Source of the DNA: Bernardetiaceae bacterium
Lineage (GTDB): Bacteria; Bacteroidota; Bacteroidia; Cytophagales; Thermoflexibacteraceae
Direction: 5' to 3'
NCBI GenBank assembly: GCA_025454895.1
Contig: JALONO010000008.1
Location: 1 to 39,874, forward strand
Length of the DNA: 39,874 bases
In this document: one piece after another, positions 24,442 through 34,200 of the stretch
How the letters are laid out: each line of letters starts with the position of its first letter
Numbering within the stretch: position 1 is the first letter of the stretch
Translations under genes and position numbers: made by a program
The notes under the pieces: model-generated
Told to the model about the DNA's origin: nothing
The model's database searches: none
Seen by the model: only the letters and a program-made list of their open reading frames with translations

Positions 24442-26931
24442 ATGTTCTTTACCCACCCCACCTCATCAGGGCTACGTTGGTTTACGCTGCTAGGTTTGTT
24501 AGTTTACGCCCAGTCAGCCTCGGCCCAGTTGGTGGCCCGCATGTCACCCACACTCACTCCCGACGATTTCCATACTCCCACGGGTTACTTGGAGTACCTG
24601 CCGGAGGGCCACTTGACCAGCGGTAAAAAGTACCCGGTGATCGTGTTCTTGCATGGCTTGGGTGAAAAGGGCGATGGCTCCGATGGGCAAATTTGGCGCG
24701 TGGCTAATGTAGGCCCGCCTCGGATTTTGCGCAATTGGTATAGTGGTGGTCAAAAAGGGCCTAATCCCATGACCTTCACCGTAAATGGCAAGGAGGAAAC
24801 TTTTATCCTCATTTGCCCCCAGTTATCTAGCCGTTACGGCGGGTTTGATGAGATGCTCCACGCCTTTATGCCCTTTATTTTTGAGCACTACGCCAAGTAT
24901 ATCGATCGCAGCCGGGTTTACCTCACCGGCCTGAGTATGGGCGGCGGCGGCGTTTGGCGCACCCCCACCTTACACCCCGAGTGGTTTGCCGCCATCGCGC
25001 CCATTTGCGCTGCCAATTGGCCCGACCAGTGGGGCGGCCCGGCCCAACTGGCCGCTCACCGGATCCCGGTCTGGGCTTTTCACAACCAATTTGACGGTAC
25101 CGTGGGAGTAAACAATACCTTGGAGTGGATTAAACAAATTGAGAACGCGGACCCCAAGCCAGTACCCGCTCCTAAGGTTACTATTTACCCTACTGGGGGG
25201 CACGATGCTTGGTCTAGTGCTTATCGCACCGACAATGGCCTGCACACGCCCAACCTTTATCAGTGGTTCTTAGGCCACACCAAAACAAGTCCAGCCCCTA
25301 CCCGCACCGTTATCTGGGACGGTAAGCGCTGGGAAGTATATGACCTCAGTACCAAAAACTGGATCGCTACGACCGTACAACCTACTGACGACGTAGTGAT
25401 GGCAGGCCAGTACCCGCTTTCGGGAACGAGCTTTACTTGCAACAATCTTAATGTCGAACGGGGCGGTAAGCTCCATATCGGCAGTGGGGTAACCATTACG
25501 GTAAACGGCCAACTGCGCATTGACGGCGGGCCTTGGGGCTTTCCCCAGCTTGATGGTGAGATTTTGGTGGCCAACGGCGGCTCCTTGGTGCAAACCACCA
25601 ACTCCACCCTTGGCCTAATGGGCGGCAAATTCCGCGTGCAACGCCAGCGCAATCCTACTCGCGTAACGGGTGCCGGGGTGGGTTACAACTTCTGCTCCGC
25701 CCCCGTAAACGGGCTGTCGGGCATCCACCTGCCTGGGGCTGCCAACCTGCGTTTTTGGTACAGCGAAACGGGCCAACGTTGGCAACCGGCCAACAGTTTG
25801 CTGCAACCCGGCCTTGGCTACACCGCCGGCATGGCGGGTACCGATGCCAGTTATGAGCTGGCCGTATCCGGCTGGCCCACGGGCAACCTCACTTACGGCA
25901 AAGTCAACAACGGCAACATTGGGATCAACGTTACCAAAAGCCCCGGCCTGTTCAGCGGCTACAACTTGCTGGGCAACCCTTATCCTTCGGCCATTGATTT
26001 GAACTTGTTTTTCGCTGACCCCGACAACAGTGAACTGGACGGAACCGCCTGGTTATGGAACGACGGCGACCAAGGTAGCGGGCAAGGCAATTACCTCGTT
26101 GCCAATAGGTTGACTAACATCAATGCCATTCCGGCGGGGCAGGGTTTCTTTGCGCTGGCTAAAAATAACGGTTACGTGATGTTCAAAAACGCGCACCGCA
26201 AAGCTGGGAATAACCAGGAGTTTTACCGCACCGAGGGCGAAGAGGTAGTGCTGGAGCGGCTCTCGCTACGGGTGGCCCAAAACGAGGGCAACTACGACGA
26301 GCTGCACCTGGGCTTTAGCTCATCATTTACCGAGCGGGAAGACCGCTCCTACGATGCCGTTAAAATTGACAACCCGTCGGGCCTCAACGTATCGTTCCAG
26401 TGGCAGAACAAGCGGTGGGCTGGCCTGGCCTTGCCCAGCACCATGACCGACAAAGCCTGGTCCGTGCCGCTCACCGTACAGGTGCGTACCGAGGCCGAAT
26501 ACACGATCAAAGCCCTGGAGAACGACCAACCGCTGGGCCGCCCGATGTTCTTGGAAGATCGCGCCACCAACGAGTACTACCTGATGCAAGCCGAGCGCGA
26601 ACATAAAATCAGCATCCGGCCGGGCGTACACACTAACCGTTTCTTCCTCCGGTTTGGCAACGAGGTGGTGGGCGACCGCAACGAAAACGTGCCCGTGCGG
26701 GCTTACAGCTACGGAAAAGACCTTTATCTGCTGGCCGCCAAAGGCAAAAGCGGCAACGCCAAAATCGTGATTTACAACAGCATGGGCAACCTGGTGCAGC
26801 AATTTGACAACGTGTGGCTCGATTACGCCATCCGGCAAGTACCCACCCAGATCGGGGCCTCGCATATTTATATCGTGGAAATCACCCTCAACGGCGAAAC
26901 CTTTAAACAACGGGTCTGGCTAGAAAAATAG
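24442..26931 (+). CDS. T9SS-secreted esterase/peptidase-like alpha/beta hydrolase
   Basis: An 829-aa secreted protein. Signal peptide to about residue 29 (LLGLLVYAQSASAQ). An alpha/beta-hydrolase domain spans about 45-280: YPVIVFLHGLGEKG (oxyanion region), Ser165 in GLSMGGGG, Asp218 in FHNQFDGTVG, His254 in TGGHDAW, a complete catalytic triad of the type seen in PHB-depolymerase/feruloyl-esterase-like and S9-like enzymes. Residues about 290-740 are a beta-rich region with NGQLRIDGGPW, GYNLLGNPYPSAID and AWLWNDGDQG, common in T9SS cargo. The last about 80 residues (YLLAAKGKSG..KIVIYNSMGNLVQQF ... VEITLNGETFKQRVWL) are a T9SS C-terminal sorting domain. Ester bonds of plant or other polymers are a guess for substrate. 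A strong terminator follows. Confidence 0.87.
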   Translation: MFFTHPTSSGLRWFTLLGLLVYAQSASAQLVARMSPTLTPDDFHTPTGYLEYLPEGHLTSGKKYPVIVFLHGLGEKGDGSDGQIWRVANVGPPRILRNWYSGGQKGPNPMTFTVNGKEETFILICPQLSSRYGGFDEMLHAFMPFIFEHYAKYIDRSRVYLTGLSMGGGGVWRTPTLHPEWFAAIAPICAANWPDQWGGPAQLAAHRIPVWAFHNQFDGTVGVNNTLEWIKQIENADPKPVPAPKVTIYPTGGHDAWSSAYRTDNGLHTPNLYQWFLGHTKTSPAPTRTVIWDGKRWEVYDLSTKNWIATTVQPTDDVVMAGQYPLSGTSFTCNNLNVERGGKLHIGSGVTITVNGQLRIDGGPWGFPQLDGEILVANGGSLVQTTNSTLGLMGGKFRVQRQRNPTRVTGAGVGYNFCSAPVNGLSGIHLPGAANLRFWYSETGQRWQPANSLLQPGLGYTAGMAGTDASYELAVSGWPTGNLTYGKVNNGNIGINVTKSPGLFSGYNLLGNPYPSAIDLNLFFADPDNSELDGTAWLWNDGDQGSGQGNYLVANRLTNINAIPAGQGFFALAKNNGYVMFKNAHRKAGNNQEFYRTEGEEVVLERLSLRVAQNEGNYDELHLGFSSSFTEREDRSYDAVKIDNPSGLNVSFQWQNKRWAGLALPSTMTDKAWSVPLTVQVRTEAEYTIKALENDQPLGRPMFLEDRATNEYYLMQAEREHKISIRPGVHTNRFFLRFGNEVVGDRNENVPVRAYSYGKDLYLLAAKGKSGNAKIVIYNSMGNLVQQFDNVWLDYAIRQVPTQIGASHIYIVEITLNGETFKQRVWLEK

Positions 26932-26959
26932 CCCATCTCGAAAATGGTCGCATTTGCCC

Positions 26960-26997
26960 AGGTCGGCCGCCAACTTTGGCGGCCGACCTGTTTTTTT
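26960..26997 (+). terminator. Strong Rho-independent terminator after the T9SS esterase
   Basis: AGGTCGGCCGCC (26960-26971) and GGCGGCCGACCT (26978-26989) form a 12-bp stem around AACTTT, followed by T7 from 26991. Confidence 0.92.
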
Positions 26998-27032
26998 GGC
27001 TAGCGACAAGCCGGAGGCCAACCCAGCCGCTT

Positions 27033-27040
27033 TATTTTTG
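27033..27040 (+). promoter_or_regulatory. -7 box of the GNAT gene
   Basis: TATTTTTG, exact TANNTTTG, ending 19 nt before the ATG at 27060, the common spacing in this window. It supports 27060 as the start of the interrupted gene. Confidence 0.55.
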
Positions 27041-27059
27041 CCGCTTTCCCCTTGCCAAC

Positions 27060-27513
27060 ATGATTTCACGGCCCGTTCCTCCGCAACTGCAACGACTGAC
27101 CGCTGCCGGTACCTGGGCCTTGCGCCAGCGGGCCATGTGGCCGGACCGCCCCGCTAGCCCACGTGCAATTGCCCAACGATGCCGAAGGCCAGCATTGGGG
27201 CCTGACGGTGGACGGCCAACTGGTGTCGGTGATCTCGCTCTTTAGCGACGGACCAGTGGTACAATTCCGCAAGTTTGCCACCGACCCGGCGCACCAAGGT
27301 CAAGGCTACGGCTCAGCCCTGCTGCGGCAGGTGCTGCAACTAGCCCGCCAAACGGGGGCGCGGCAGGTTTGGTGCCACGCCCGGCAAACGGCCGTGGGTT
27401 TCTACCAAAAGTTGGGGCTAGCAGTGGCGGGCGAACCCTTCCAGCGAGATGGACTTGCGTACGTACGCATGGAGGTCAACTGGCCTGTTGAGGCGGCATA
27501 CTCAATTGAATAA
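27060..27513 (+). pseudogene. GNAT acetyltransferase, single-base frameshift
   Basis: From ATG 27060 the frame reads PVPPQLQRLTAAGTWALRQR then AMWPDRP; from about 27154 the +2 frame reads LAHVQLPNDAEGQHWGLTV, then LVSVISLF, RKFATDPAHQGQGYGSALL (acetyl-CoA loop Q-G-Q-G-Y-G), YQKLGLAVAGEPF and the stop at 27513. Dropping one C from the CCCC run at 27149-27152 joins them into one continuous GNAT protein of 150 aa, and the region is 3n+1 long. So there is a 1-bp insertion, either a true mutation or a homopolymer sequencing error. If corrected, this is a predicted N-acetyltransferase of unknown substrate. Confidence 0.82.
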
Positions 27514-27534
27514 TGGGCTGTCGAAAGCGTGTTT

Positions 27535-29619
27535 TCAGGCCGTAAACTCAAATCCAATGGCCGTAATGTCATCGGTTTGGTGTTCCTGGCCGCGCCAGGC
27601 GAGTAGCGTGTCGGTGAGCAGGTGCAATTGGGCTTCCGGGGTGGGCTGGTGGGCAAGGTCGGTCAGCATGGCCCGCAAACGCTGGCGGCCAAATTTACTG
27701 GCCGTTTGGCTGGTTAGGCCATCAAAATCCACTCCGCCAAACTGGTCGGTATAGCCGTCGGTGAACAGGTAGAGCCAGTCGCCGGGTTGGAGCGCAAAAT
27801 TTTGGGTGGCCAGCCGGGTAGGTGGGCCTTTTTTAGTGGCTGCCCCGATAGAAAACCGCTCGCCCTTTAGTTCGTGCAGCTGCCCCTGCCGGTTGATAAA
27901 CAAACCTTGGTGCGCCCCGGCAAATTCCAACTGCTGCGCTTTGTGGTCAATGAGGCACAGGGCAATGTCCATCCCGTCGTGGTTAATGCCTTCGGCGTAG
28001 CCCTCGCGTTTGAGGGCCAGTTTCATCAGTTCATCCAGGCGGAGCAAAGCTTGCGCGGGGTCTAACACCCGCTCGTTGTAGAGCACATCTTTGAGCAAGT
28101 TTTCGGCGATAACCGTCATCAAGGCTCCGGGCACCCCGTGGCCGGTGCAATCGGCGGCTACCACCACGGTTACTTCGCCCCCTACCAACGAGGTTCGCTT
28201 GATCTGACGAAACCAATAAAAATCCCCGCTCACGATGTCTTTAGGCTGGTATAAGATGAACGAACTGGGGAGATACGCCTTGAGGCTTTCCTTCTGCGGT
28301 AAAAAAGCGGTTTGAATCCGCAGCGCGTAGTTGATGCTGGCCGTAATTTTCTTATTCTTCTTATCCAAGTCGTCCAAGGTGGTCTCGAGTTCCTCTTTTT
28401 GGGTAGCAATTTGCAAGTTGCGGGCCTCGATCTCTCGGTTGGTTAGGCTCAGGGCCACGTTGAGTTCTGTTTGGGCAGTCATTTGTTGGTCAAGGGCATC
28501 GGCCATATGGACGAAATTGCGGGCCAGGTGGCCAATCTCATCGCCCCGGGTGAGGCTCCGGCCCAACTGACTACGCTGAAGCTCCAATTGGCCGCTCGCT
28601 AGTTGGCGCACGGCCTCCACCAAGTTGAGCAACGGACCCGCAAAATAACGGCCCACCAACCAGGCTACTAAACCTGCCAACGCCGCCATCCCCAGCAAAA
28701 TAGACAACACTTGGCCACGAAGTGACTCCACTGGGGCCAGCGCAGCCGCTTTGGGCAGGCTAATCACCAGTATCCAACCATTGCCAGGGTAATCCAGGTA
28801 CCCTTTTTGTTTCGTGTAGAAAAATAGTTGGTCTCCCACCTCAAAATAACCTTGTTGCTGCTGGCGTAGGTCCTGGCGGGACAACTGCCAGTTTAACAAC
28901 GTAAGGCTGCGGTATTTGCGCTGAAGTACGTCTTGGGGGTTACGGTTCGAGTACAGCACCTGCCCATCAGCTCCGAGTAACTCTATGGTGAGCAGGCTGT
29001 CCAGGGCGTGCAGCGCACCCCCATTGCTCAATATCACTTCGCTTTTAAATACCTCGTGCAGTCGCTCGATACCCACCCGGCTGGCCACTACGCCGGTTCG
29101 TTGGCCCGCCGGGTTTCTCACCACGCTGGCAAAGTGCATCACGGGCCTTTTTAGCGACTCGGAAAAAGACACGTCCATTGCCACATCTTGCGTGTCGAGG
29201 GCGAGCCAATAGTGTTTGCGCAGATGCGTTTGTCCCAAGGCCAAGCCTTCGGTATCGACCCGGCGCACCCGAGCCGTGTCGAAGTACGAGACGCTGCTAT
29301 ACCACGGATTGTGCCGCTTGTGGATTTTCAACAAGGCAGTCAACTCGGCCAGTTGGTCCAAATCGGTGGTTGCAGAAGCCGTCACCAACTCAGGCGTATG
29401 AGCCAAGGTAGTTACATCGTGTAGACGCTCGTACACAAACTGGTCGGTGCCGTGCATCAGAAAACTCGATACCCGCCCTAACCGGGTGTTGATTTCAGCC
29501 TCGAGGGTTTGCCGGGCCGTTAGGTAAGCAAACCAAGCCATGCCAAGACTACTAATCAAGGCAGTAACTAGGCACAGAATAGCCAGTTTTTGAGCAATGG
29601 TAAGTTTTAGCCCGCGCAT
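27535..29619 (-). CDS. Membrane sensor with HAMP and SpoIIE-type PP2C phosphatase
   Basis: A 694-aa protein. TM1 lies around residues 13-33; an extracytoplasmic sensor region (about 35-305, probably dCache-like: YSSVSYFDTARVRRVDTEG, PVMHFASVVRNPAGQRTGVV) follows; TM2 is about 308-330 (ILLGMAALAGLVAWLVG); HAMP about 335-385 (LVEAVRQLASGQLELQ, RGDEIGHLARNF); a coiled coil about 385-430; then a SpoIIE/PP2C domain (VSGDFYWF, AADCTGHGVPGALM, GMDIALCLID, TDDITAIGF) with the metal-binding aspartates. Likely dephosphorylates an anti-sigma-factor antagonist or similar partner in response to an extracellular signal. No anti-sigma or STAS gene is adjacent. Confidence 0.92.
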   Translation of the reverse strand: MRGLKLTIAQKLAILCLVTALISSLGMAWFAYLTARQTLEAEINTRLGRVSSFLMHGTDQFVYERLHDVTTLAHTPELVTASATTDLDQLAELTALLKIHKRHNPWYSSVSYFDTARVRRVDTEGLALGQTHLRKHYWLALDTQDVAMDVSFSESLKRPVMHFASVVRNPAGQRTGVVASRVGIERLHEVFKSEVILSNGGALHALDSLLTIELLGADGQVLYSNRNPQDVLQRKYRSLTLLNWQLSRQDLRQQQQGYFEVGDQLFFYTKQKGYLDYPGNGWILVISLPKAAALAPVESLRGQVLSILLGMAALAGLVAWLVGRYFAGPLLNLVEAVRQLASGQLELQRSQLGRSLTRGDEIGHLARNFVHMADALDQQMTAQTELNVALSLTNREIEARNLQIATQKEELETTLDDLDKKNKKITASINYALRIQTAFLPQKESLKAYLPSSFILYQPKDIVSGDFYWFRQIKRTSLVGGEVTVVVAADCTGHGVPGALMTVIAENLLKDVLYNERVLDPAQALLRLDELMKLALKREGYAEGINHDGMDIALCLIDHKAQQLEFAGAHQGLFINRQGQLHELKGERFSIGAATKKGPPTRLATQNFALQPGDWLYLFTDGYTDQFGGVDFDGLTSQTASKFGRQRLRAMLTDLAHQPTPEAQLHLLTDTLLAWRGQEHQTDDITAIGFEFTA

Positions 29620-29935
29620 GGCTTAAGGAACAACTGGTGGAGGAATAGGGCAGTAATGACGAAATAAGGGATTTCCCTGAACTGTTGGCACAAAATAAAC
29701 ACCAAACTAACCAGCGAGAAATCGCACTAAATGTTCCGCAATCGTTTTGGCGAGTAAGTTTTTCACCGCAATTGGCCCCGCTGTTGGTAGGCCCGGCACT
29801 AACATGGGGGAAAGGCCAACTTTTTTCTTGAAATAATGCCGCTCATCATTAAAATCCTGGTATCCCGATCAATTTACGGACAAGTAGGGATTACGCTAAG
29901 AATTGCGCACCAGGGCCGTCCTTAACCGATCCCAT

Positions 29936-30023
29936 AAAAAAAACCCTGGCCCAGCGCGCCAAGGTTTTAGCAGAGTGGAAACGATGCTATCAATTTCAGG
30001 CTTATGAATCTACATCGATTACG
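29936..30023 (-). ncRNA. Candidate small RNA, about 88 nt
   Basis: On the minus strand, TACTTTTG (30027-30034) is followed after about 88 nt by a terminator: stem 29941-29950 with 29958-29967 (ten pairs, one mismatch) and U8 at 29936-29943. No ORF of note starts inside. The 5' part can pair CGATG with CATCG across about 29 nt. No known RNA family is recognised. It may be a regulatory RNA or a short attenuated leader of nothing downstream; expression is not shown. Confidence 0.35.
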
Positions 30024-30026
30024 ATA

Positions 30027-30034
30027 CAAAAGTA
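30027..30034 (-). promoter_or_regulatory. -7 box of the candidate small RNA
   Basis: TACTTTTG on the minus strand, the same octamer as in front of thrC and glmS. It faces no protein gene. The predicted transcript would run leftward into the terminator at 29936. Confidence 0.45.
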
Positions 30035-30341
30035 TGGGCCAGGTATGAACTGGGTATGACCCGGATTTTAAATTTCGGTTACCCTTTTATTGGTTTTACG
30101 GCAGCGTTTCCCATTGCTTTTGAGGTCTATAATTACCCATGCAATTCAATGATTATCAGCATCTAAGCAATAAAACTCAAAATAATTACCTCAAATGATT
30201 TATTGATTTTGCTAAACAATCTACTTTGCATGATTTTCTCTTCCATTTGTAAAGATTGAGAACACCCACGCTGCATCTTAGCCGTGATAATTACTTAAAG
30301 AACTAAGCTTTTTAATGAAATAAAGTTGCTTTACTGGTTGC

Positions 30342-30454
30342 GGAAGCGATCGTTTCCATCCAGTAACGAAGTTAAATGTCCCCAACAATCGACCTGTGGC
30401 GGCCCAAGCAATGCTCTCAAGTTTTCCGCTTTTTTGCGGGAGCCAGTAACTTCG
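30342..30454 (+). promoter_or_regulatory. Structured leader upstream of pyrE
   Basis: GGAAGCGATCGTTTCC (30342-30357) is a palindrome with one mismatched pair. CCAGTAAC is repeated at 30360-30367 and 30443-30450. CGAAGTTA (30367-30374) can pair with TAACTTCG (30447-30454), enclosing a small CCGC-T6-GCGG hairpin (30426-30439). It is a candidate operator and/or leader structure for pyrE, not proven. Confidence 0.3.
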
Positions 30455-30486
30455 CTCGCGGGTTTCGACTTCACCGCCTTTTGCCC

Positions 30487-31116
30487 ATGACCACCGCCTA
30501 CCAAATTGCCTCCATGCTGTTGCAAACCGGAGCCGTAAAACTCAGCCCAACCGCGCCCTTTACCTGGGCCTCGGGCTGGCAATCGCCCATTTACTGCGAC
30601 AACCGCCTGCTGCTCTCCTACCCGCTCATCCGCCGTTACATCAAAAATGAACTGGCTGCGGCCACTCGGAGCCGCTTTCCCCAGGCGGAAGCCGTGGCAG
30701 GGGTGGCCACGGCGGGCATCCCCCAGGGGGCCTTGCTAGCCGACGAATTGGGGCTGCCTTTTCTGTACGTGCGGCCCAAACCCAAGGACCACGGCCTAGA
30801 AAACCTGATCGAGGGGCGGCTGGTGCCCGGCCAGCAGGTGCTGGTGGTAGAGGACCTCATCTCGACCGGGGGCAGTAGCCTCAAGGCCGCCAAAGCCCTC
30901 ACCGAGGCGGGGGCCAAGGTGGTGGGCATGTTGGCCACTTTTACCTACGATTTTGCCCTGGCCAACCAAGCCTTTGCCGAAGCCCAAGTGCCCTTGCTCA
31001 CGCTTTGCAACTACCCTACCCTGCTGCAAGTGGCCGCCGAGCTTGGCGTGGTGGACCAAGTCCAACTAGCCTCGCTGGAGGCCTGGCGGCAAAACCCGGC
31101 CGCTTGGGGGAAATGA
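30487..31116 (+). CDS. pyrE: Orotate phosphoribosyltransferase
   Basis: A 209-aa enzyme that joins orotate and PRPP to give OMP in pyrimidine synthesis. TWASGWQSPIYCDNRLLLS is the N-terminal substrate region, ATAGIPQGALLADELGLPF is the central core, and VLVVEDLISTGGSS (residues 118-131) is the PRPP-binding motif. Length is typical. I chose the ATG at 30487 because homology starts there; an in-frame ATG (30376) would add 37 unrelated residues and lies inside the structured leader. No other pyr gene is adjacent. Confidence 0.96.
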   Translation: MTTAYQIASMLLQTGAVKLSPTAPFTWASGWQSPIYCDNRLLLSYPLIRRYIKNELAAATRSRFPQAEAVAGVATAGIPQGALLADELGLPFLYVRPKPKDHGLENLIEGRLVPGQQVLVVEDLISTGGSSLKAAKALTEAGAKVVGMLATFTYDFALANQAFAEAQVPLLTLCNYPTLLQVAAELGVVDQVQLASLEAWRQNPAAWGK

Positions 31117-31227
31117 TACTAAAATGACCCAATGATTGCATGGTTAAATGACCATTTCCCTTGATTATCAATCGCTTAAAGGAAGAAGAACAAGCAACCC
31201 CTATTTGATTTTGGCATGATTGTTATG

Positions 31228-31261
31228 CTGTGGGGCCAGTTTTGAGAAACCGACCCCACAG
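31228..31261 (-). terminator. Hairpin after the DUF4011-type helicase gene
   Basis: CTGTGGGG (31228-31235) and CCCCACAG (31254-31261) make an 8-bp stem. The stem extends by seven more pairs only in the minus-strand RNA, where the two DNA mismatches become G-U pairs. No U-run follows. It starts 33 nt after the helicase stop and may act in termination or 3'-end protection. Confidence 0.5.
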
Positions 31262-31293
31262 GATCGGGGCCAGGGCGAGGGAACCTGCCCCGT

Positions 31294-34200
31294 TCACTCG
31301 GGCGATAGTTCCAAACGACTGGCTTCTTGGTCGGGGGCGGCCCACCACGGGCGGCTGAACGCGCGCACGAAGGGCCACTGCTTGGCCGCAAAATGGGCAG
31401 GCCGGTAAGCAAACGCGTCTTTGGCCGACAGGGCTTGGTAAAACAAATCATCGTCGGTGAGGATGAGGCGGGCGAGCTGACCTTGCTGCCACTGGGCCAG
31501 GTCGGCAAAGGGCAGGTCGGCGGTGAGGTGGCCGGGGCCTTTGGCCAGGAGCTGATGCTTGAGGTACTGGCCCGCCGCCAACTGGGCCGGGTTGGGCAAA
31601 GCCGGCCGGAACCGCCCCTCCCACACGTCGAGGGCGTATTGTAAATAAGCCCGCAGCATTTTGGGGCCAGGGTTAGCGGTGTCGTCCACGGCCAGTTGGT
31701 GGGGCAGCAGGCTGCTCACCACCACCACCCGCTCGCGGGCGCGGGTAACGGCCACGTTGAGCCGGTTTTCGCCCCGGGCCTGGCTAAGGCTGCCAAATTG
31801 CAGCAGCAACCGGCCGCTGGGGCTGGGCGCATAGCCCACCGAGAACAGGATAATGTCGCGCTCGTCGCCCTGCACGTTTTCAATGTTTTTCACAAACAAG
31901 TGCTCCGGCAGGGCCAGGCCGCTTTCATCCAGCAGGTCGCGAACCAGGTCTTGCTGGGGCGCGTTGAAGGTGATCACCCCGATCTGTTTGTCGGGCTGCT
32001 GGGCCAGCAGTTGGCGCACCAGAGCCACAATCTCCTCGGCTTCGCGTTGGTTGCGGTTTTGCTCCCACTGGCCGTCCACTTTGCGGTACTCAATGGCGGG
32101 CTGTTGCCGGATAAAGTCTTGATAATGAGGCAACATCTGCAACTGGTTTTGATAGAAATGCTGGTTGGAGAAGCCAATGAGGTCCAGCGAGCGGCTGCGG
32201 TAGTGGCCCGTGAGCGGCAGGTTGGGCAAAAAGCGGCGGCCCAGGTCCAGCAGCGACTCTACTTCTAGCTCGGGGGCGTAGTCCGGCTCGTCGGTCAGGT
32301 CTTCCCAACGGGGGCGGTACAGGTCAAACGGGGCCAGTTGCTGGTCGTCGCCCGCGATGACCACCTGCCGCCCCCGGTACATGGCCGGGATGCCCCGCTC
32401 GGCAAAGCATTGGGAGGCTTCGTCGAACACCACCAAGTCGAACAGCTCGGTCATGGGGAACACGGCCGACCCGGACTCCGGCGACACTAGCCAGCAAGGC
32501 ACGAGCCGGAACAGTTCGTCCGCAAAGTGGGCCACCAACTTGCGCAGCGGCCACACCCCCCGCTTTTTGTTGACTTGGTGGCGCAAGTCGCGGAAACTGA
32601 TCAAGTTACGGAGGCGGTTGTACTCCAGTTCGCGCAGCAGGCGTTCCCAGGCGCGCCCGGTGGCCACGGCCTGGCTGAGGGCCTGCTTGTCGGCCACGGC
32701 CGCTTGCAACCCCGCCTCGGCCTGGGCCAAGCCCAACGAGGAGGCTTGCCGCAAACCAGGTTGGGCCTGCTCCAACTCGGCCAGCCAGGCCAACCGAAGC
32801 GAGTTGTCAAACAATTCGGTTAAGTCGGCGGGCGGCGGCTCGGCGGCCAACAACAGTTCCACCACTTGCCGTTGAGGCGGCGTGAGGCTGGCCCGCAGGG
32901 TATCCAACTCGCACAACAACTCAAACTGGGCGGGCAAGTGGGCCAATAAGGCGGCAGCCTGCTGGTTGTGCCCGACGGCGGCCTCCTGCCACATTTGAGT
33001 AATCTGAAAATCAGACAGATATGGTTTCCAACTTTGCCGGGTAGCTTGAAATTGTCCGGCCGCCTGCTGCAAACCGGCCAAGTCGCGGGCCAGTTGGTCC
33101 GGGGCGATCACCTCCACCCAGGCCAGCACGGGGGCCTGGGCCGGGCTGCGCCGTCGCTTGGCCGTTTGCCCGTGGGCCAGGGCCAGCCACAACCGGTGGG
33201 CTTGCAACGCCATCCTAAACTGGGCAAACCAGCGCAAGTAGGCGGCGCGGTCGGGCGCGGTGGGCAGTTGCAGCACCCAGTCCAGCGCATTGGCCTTGCT
33301 GTCAAACTCGGGCTGCTCGGCATCCGACAGCCACTCCACGCTGAGCATGGACAGCCGCTGTTGCTCCAACCGCTCGCGCCGGGCCAGTTTGGCCAGCAGC
33401 ACCCGGGCATTGGCCTCGTTAGGCTCCAGTTGATTACGGGCAAACAGTTGGTTCACTTCTTTTTGGTGCTCACCGAACCATTGCCACCACATTTTTTGCA
33501 GCAAACCAGCTTGGGCGGTCAAAAATTCTTCCAAAAACCCGCGATAAGTAGCGATCTCATCGTAGGCGAGGGTGGTTTCGGGGCCTTCATCGGCAAAGCA
33601 AGCCATCAGGGCCTCCTCGGCCCGGTCAAACCAGCCCCAGTCCACCTCGTCGTAGGGCAAAATGCGCAGAAAATAACGGAACACCTGGTCGTCGTCCACG
33701 TAGGCCAGCACCTGGTCTATTTGGAGTTGGCAGGCTAATATTGCCTCAAAATCAGCTATTTGCAGGCGCGATGCCTCGCTCGGTTCCAACTTGGCCAAGT
33801 GGGGCCGGGCCGCCTGCTGGCACTGGGCCACTTGCTGGGCAAAACCACCCAGCAGGGCTTGCAGCTTGGCCAAATCAGGGAACCCGAAACCAGCGAAGCT
33901 AGCCCGGTTAGCGGCCCAGGGGCTGCCCGCCAGCCGGGCGTGGTATTGCCCATAGGCCCGGAGTTTGGGCATGAACTCGGCCAGGGAACCGAACGGGAAA
34001 TGCCCGTGCAACCCGCCCAAGTCCAGGTGGGGGCGGGCCGGGCTGCTGGTAAGGTAAAGCTCCTTTGCCGAAAGGCCGCACAACGACGTATCGAAAAGGG
34101 CCGTCCGGAATTGATCCAACTGGCGATTGAAACCCTCGATTTGGCGGCAAGCCTGGATAAATTTTTCTTCCTGGTACAGCGAGCCAAGGTCGATTTTCTG

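Larger units (their letters stand above)
29620..30486. other. 867-bp region without a protein gene
   Basis: Lies between the start of the SpoIIE phosphatase gene (leftward) and pyrE (rightward). It contains a minus-strand -7 box and a terminator that could bound a small RNA (29936-30023), a generally AT-rich stretch (about 30120-30330), and the structured pyrE leader (30342-30454). Several short frames are not convincing as genes. Confidence 0.6.

Noticed and set aside
30121-30128. GAGGTCTA, matching the end of the 167-bp element
   Set aside because: Only 8 bases match, with no partner end within a plausible distance, so likely chance.
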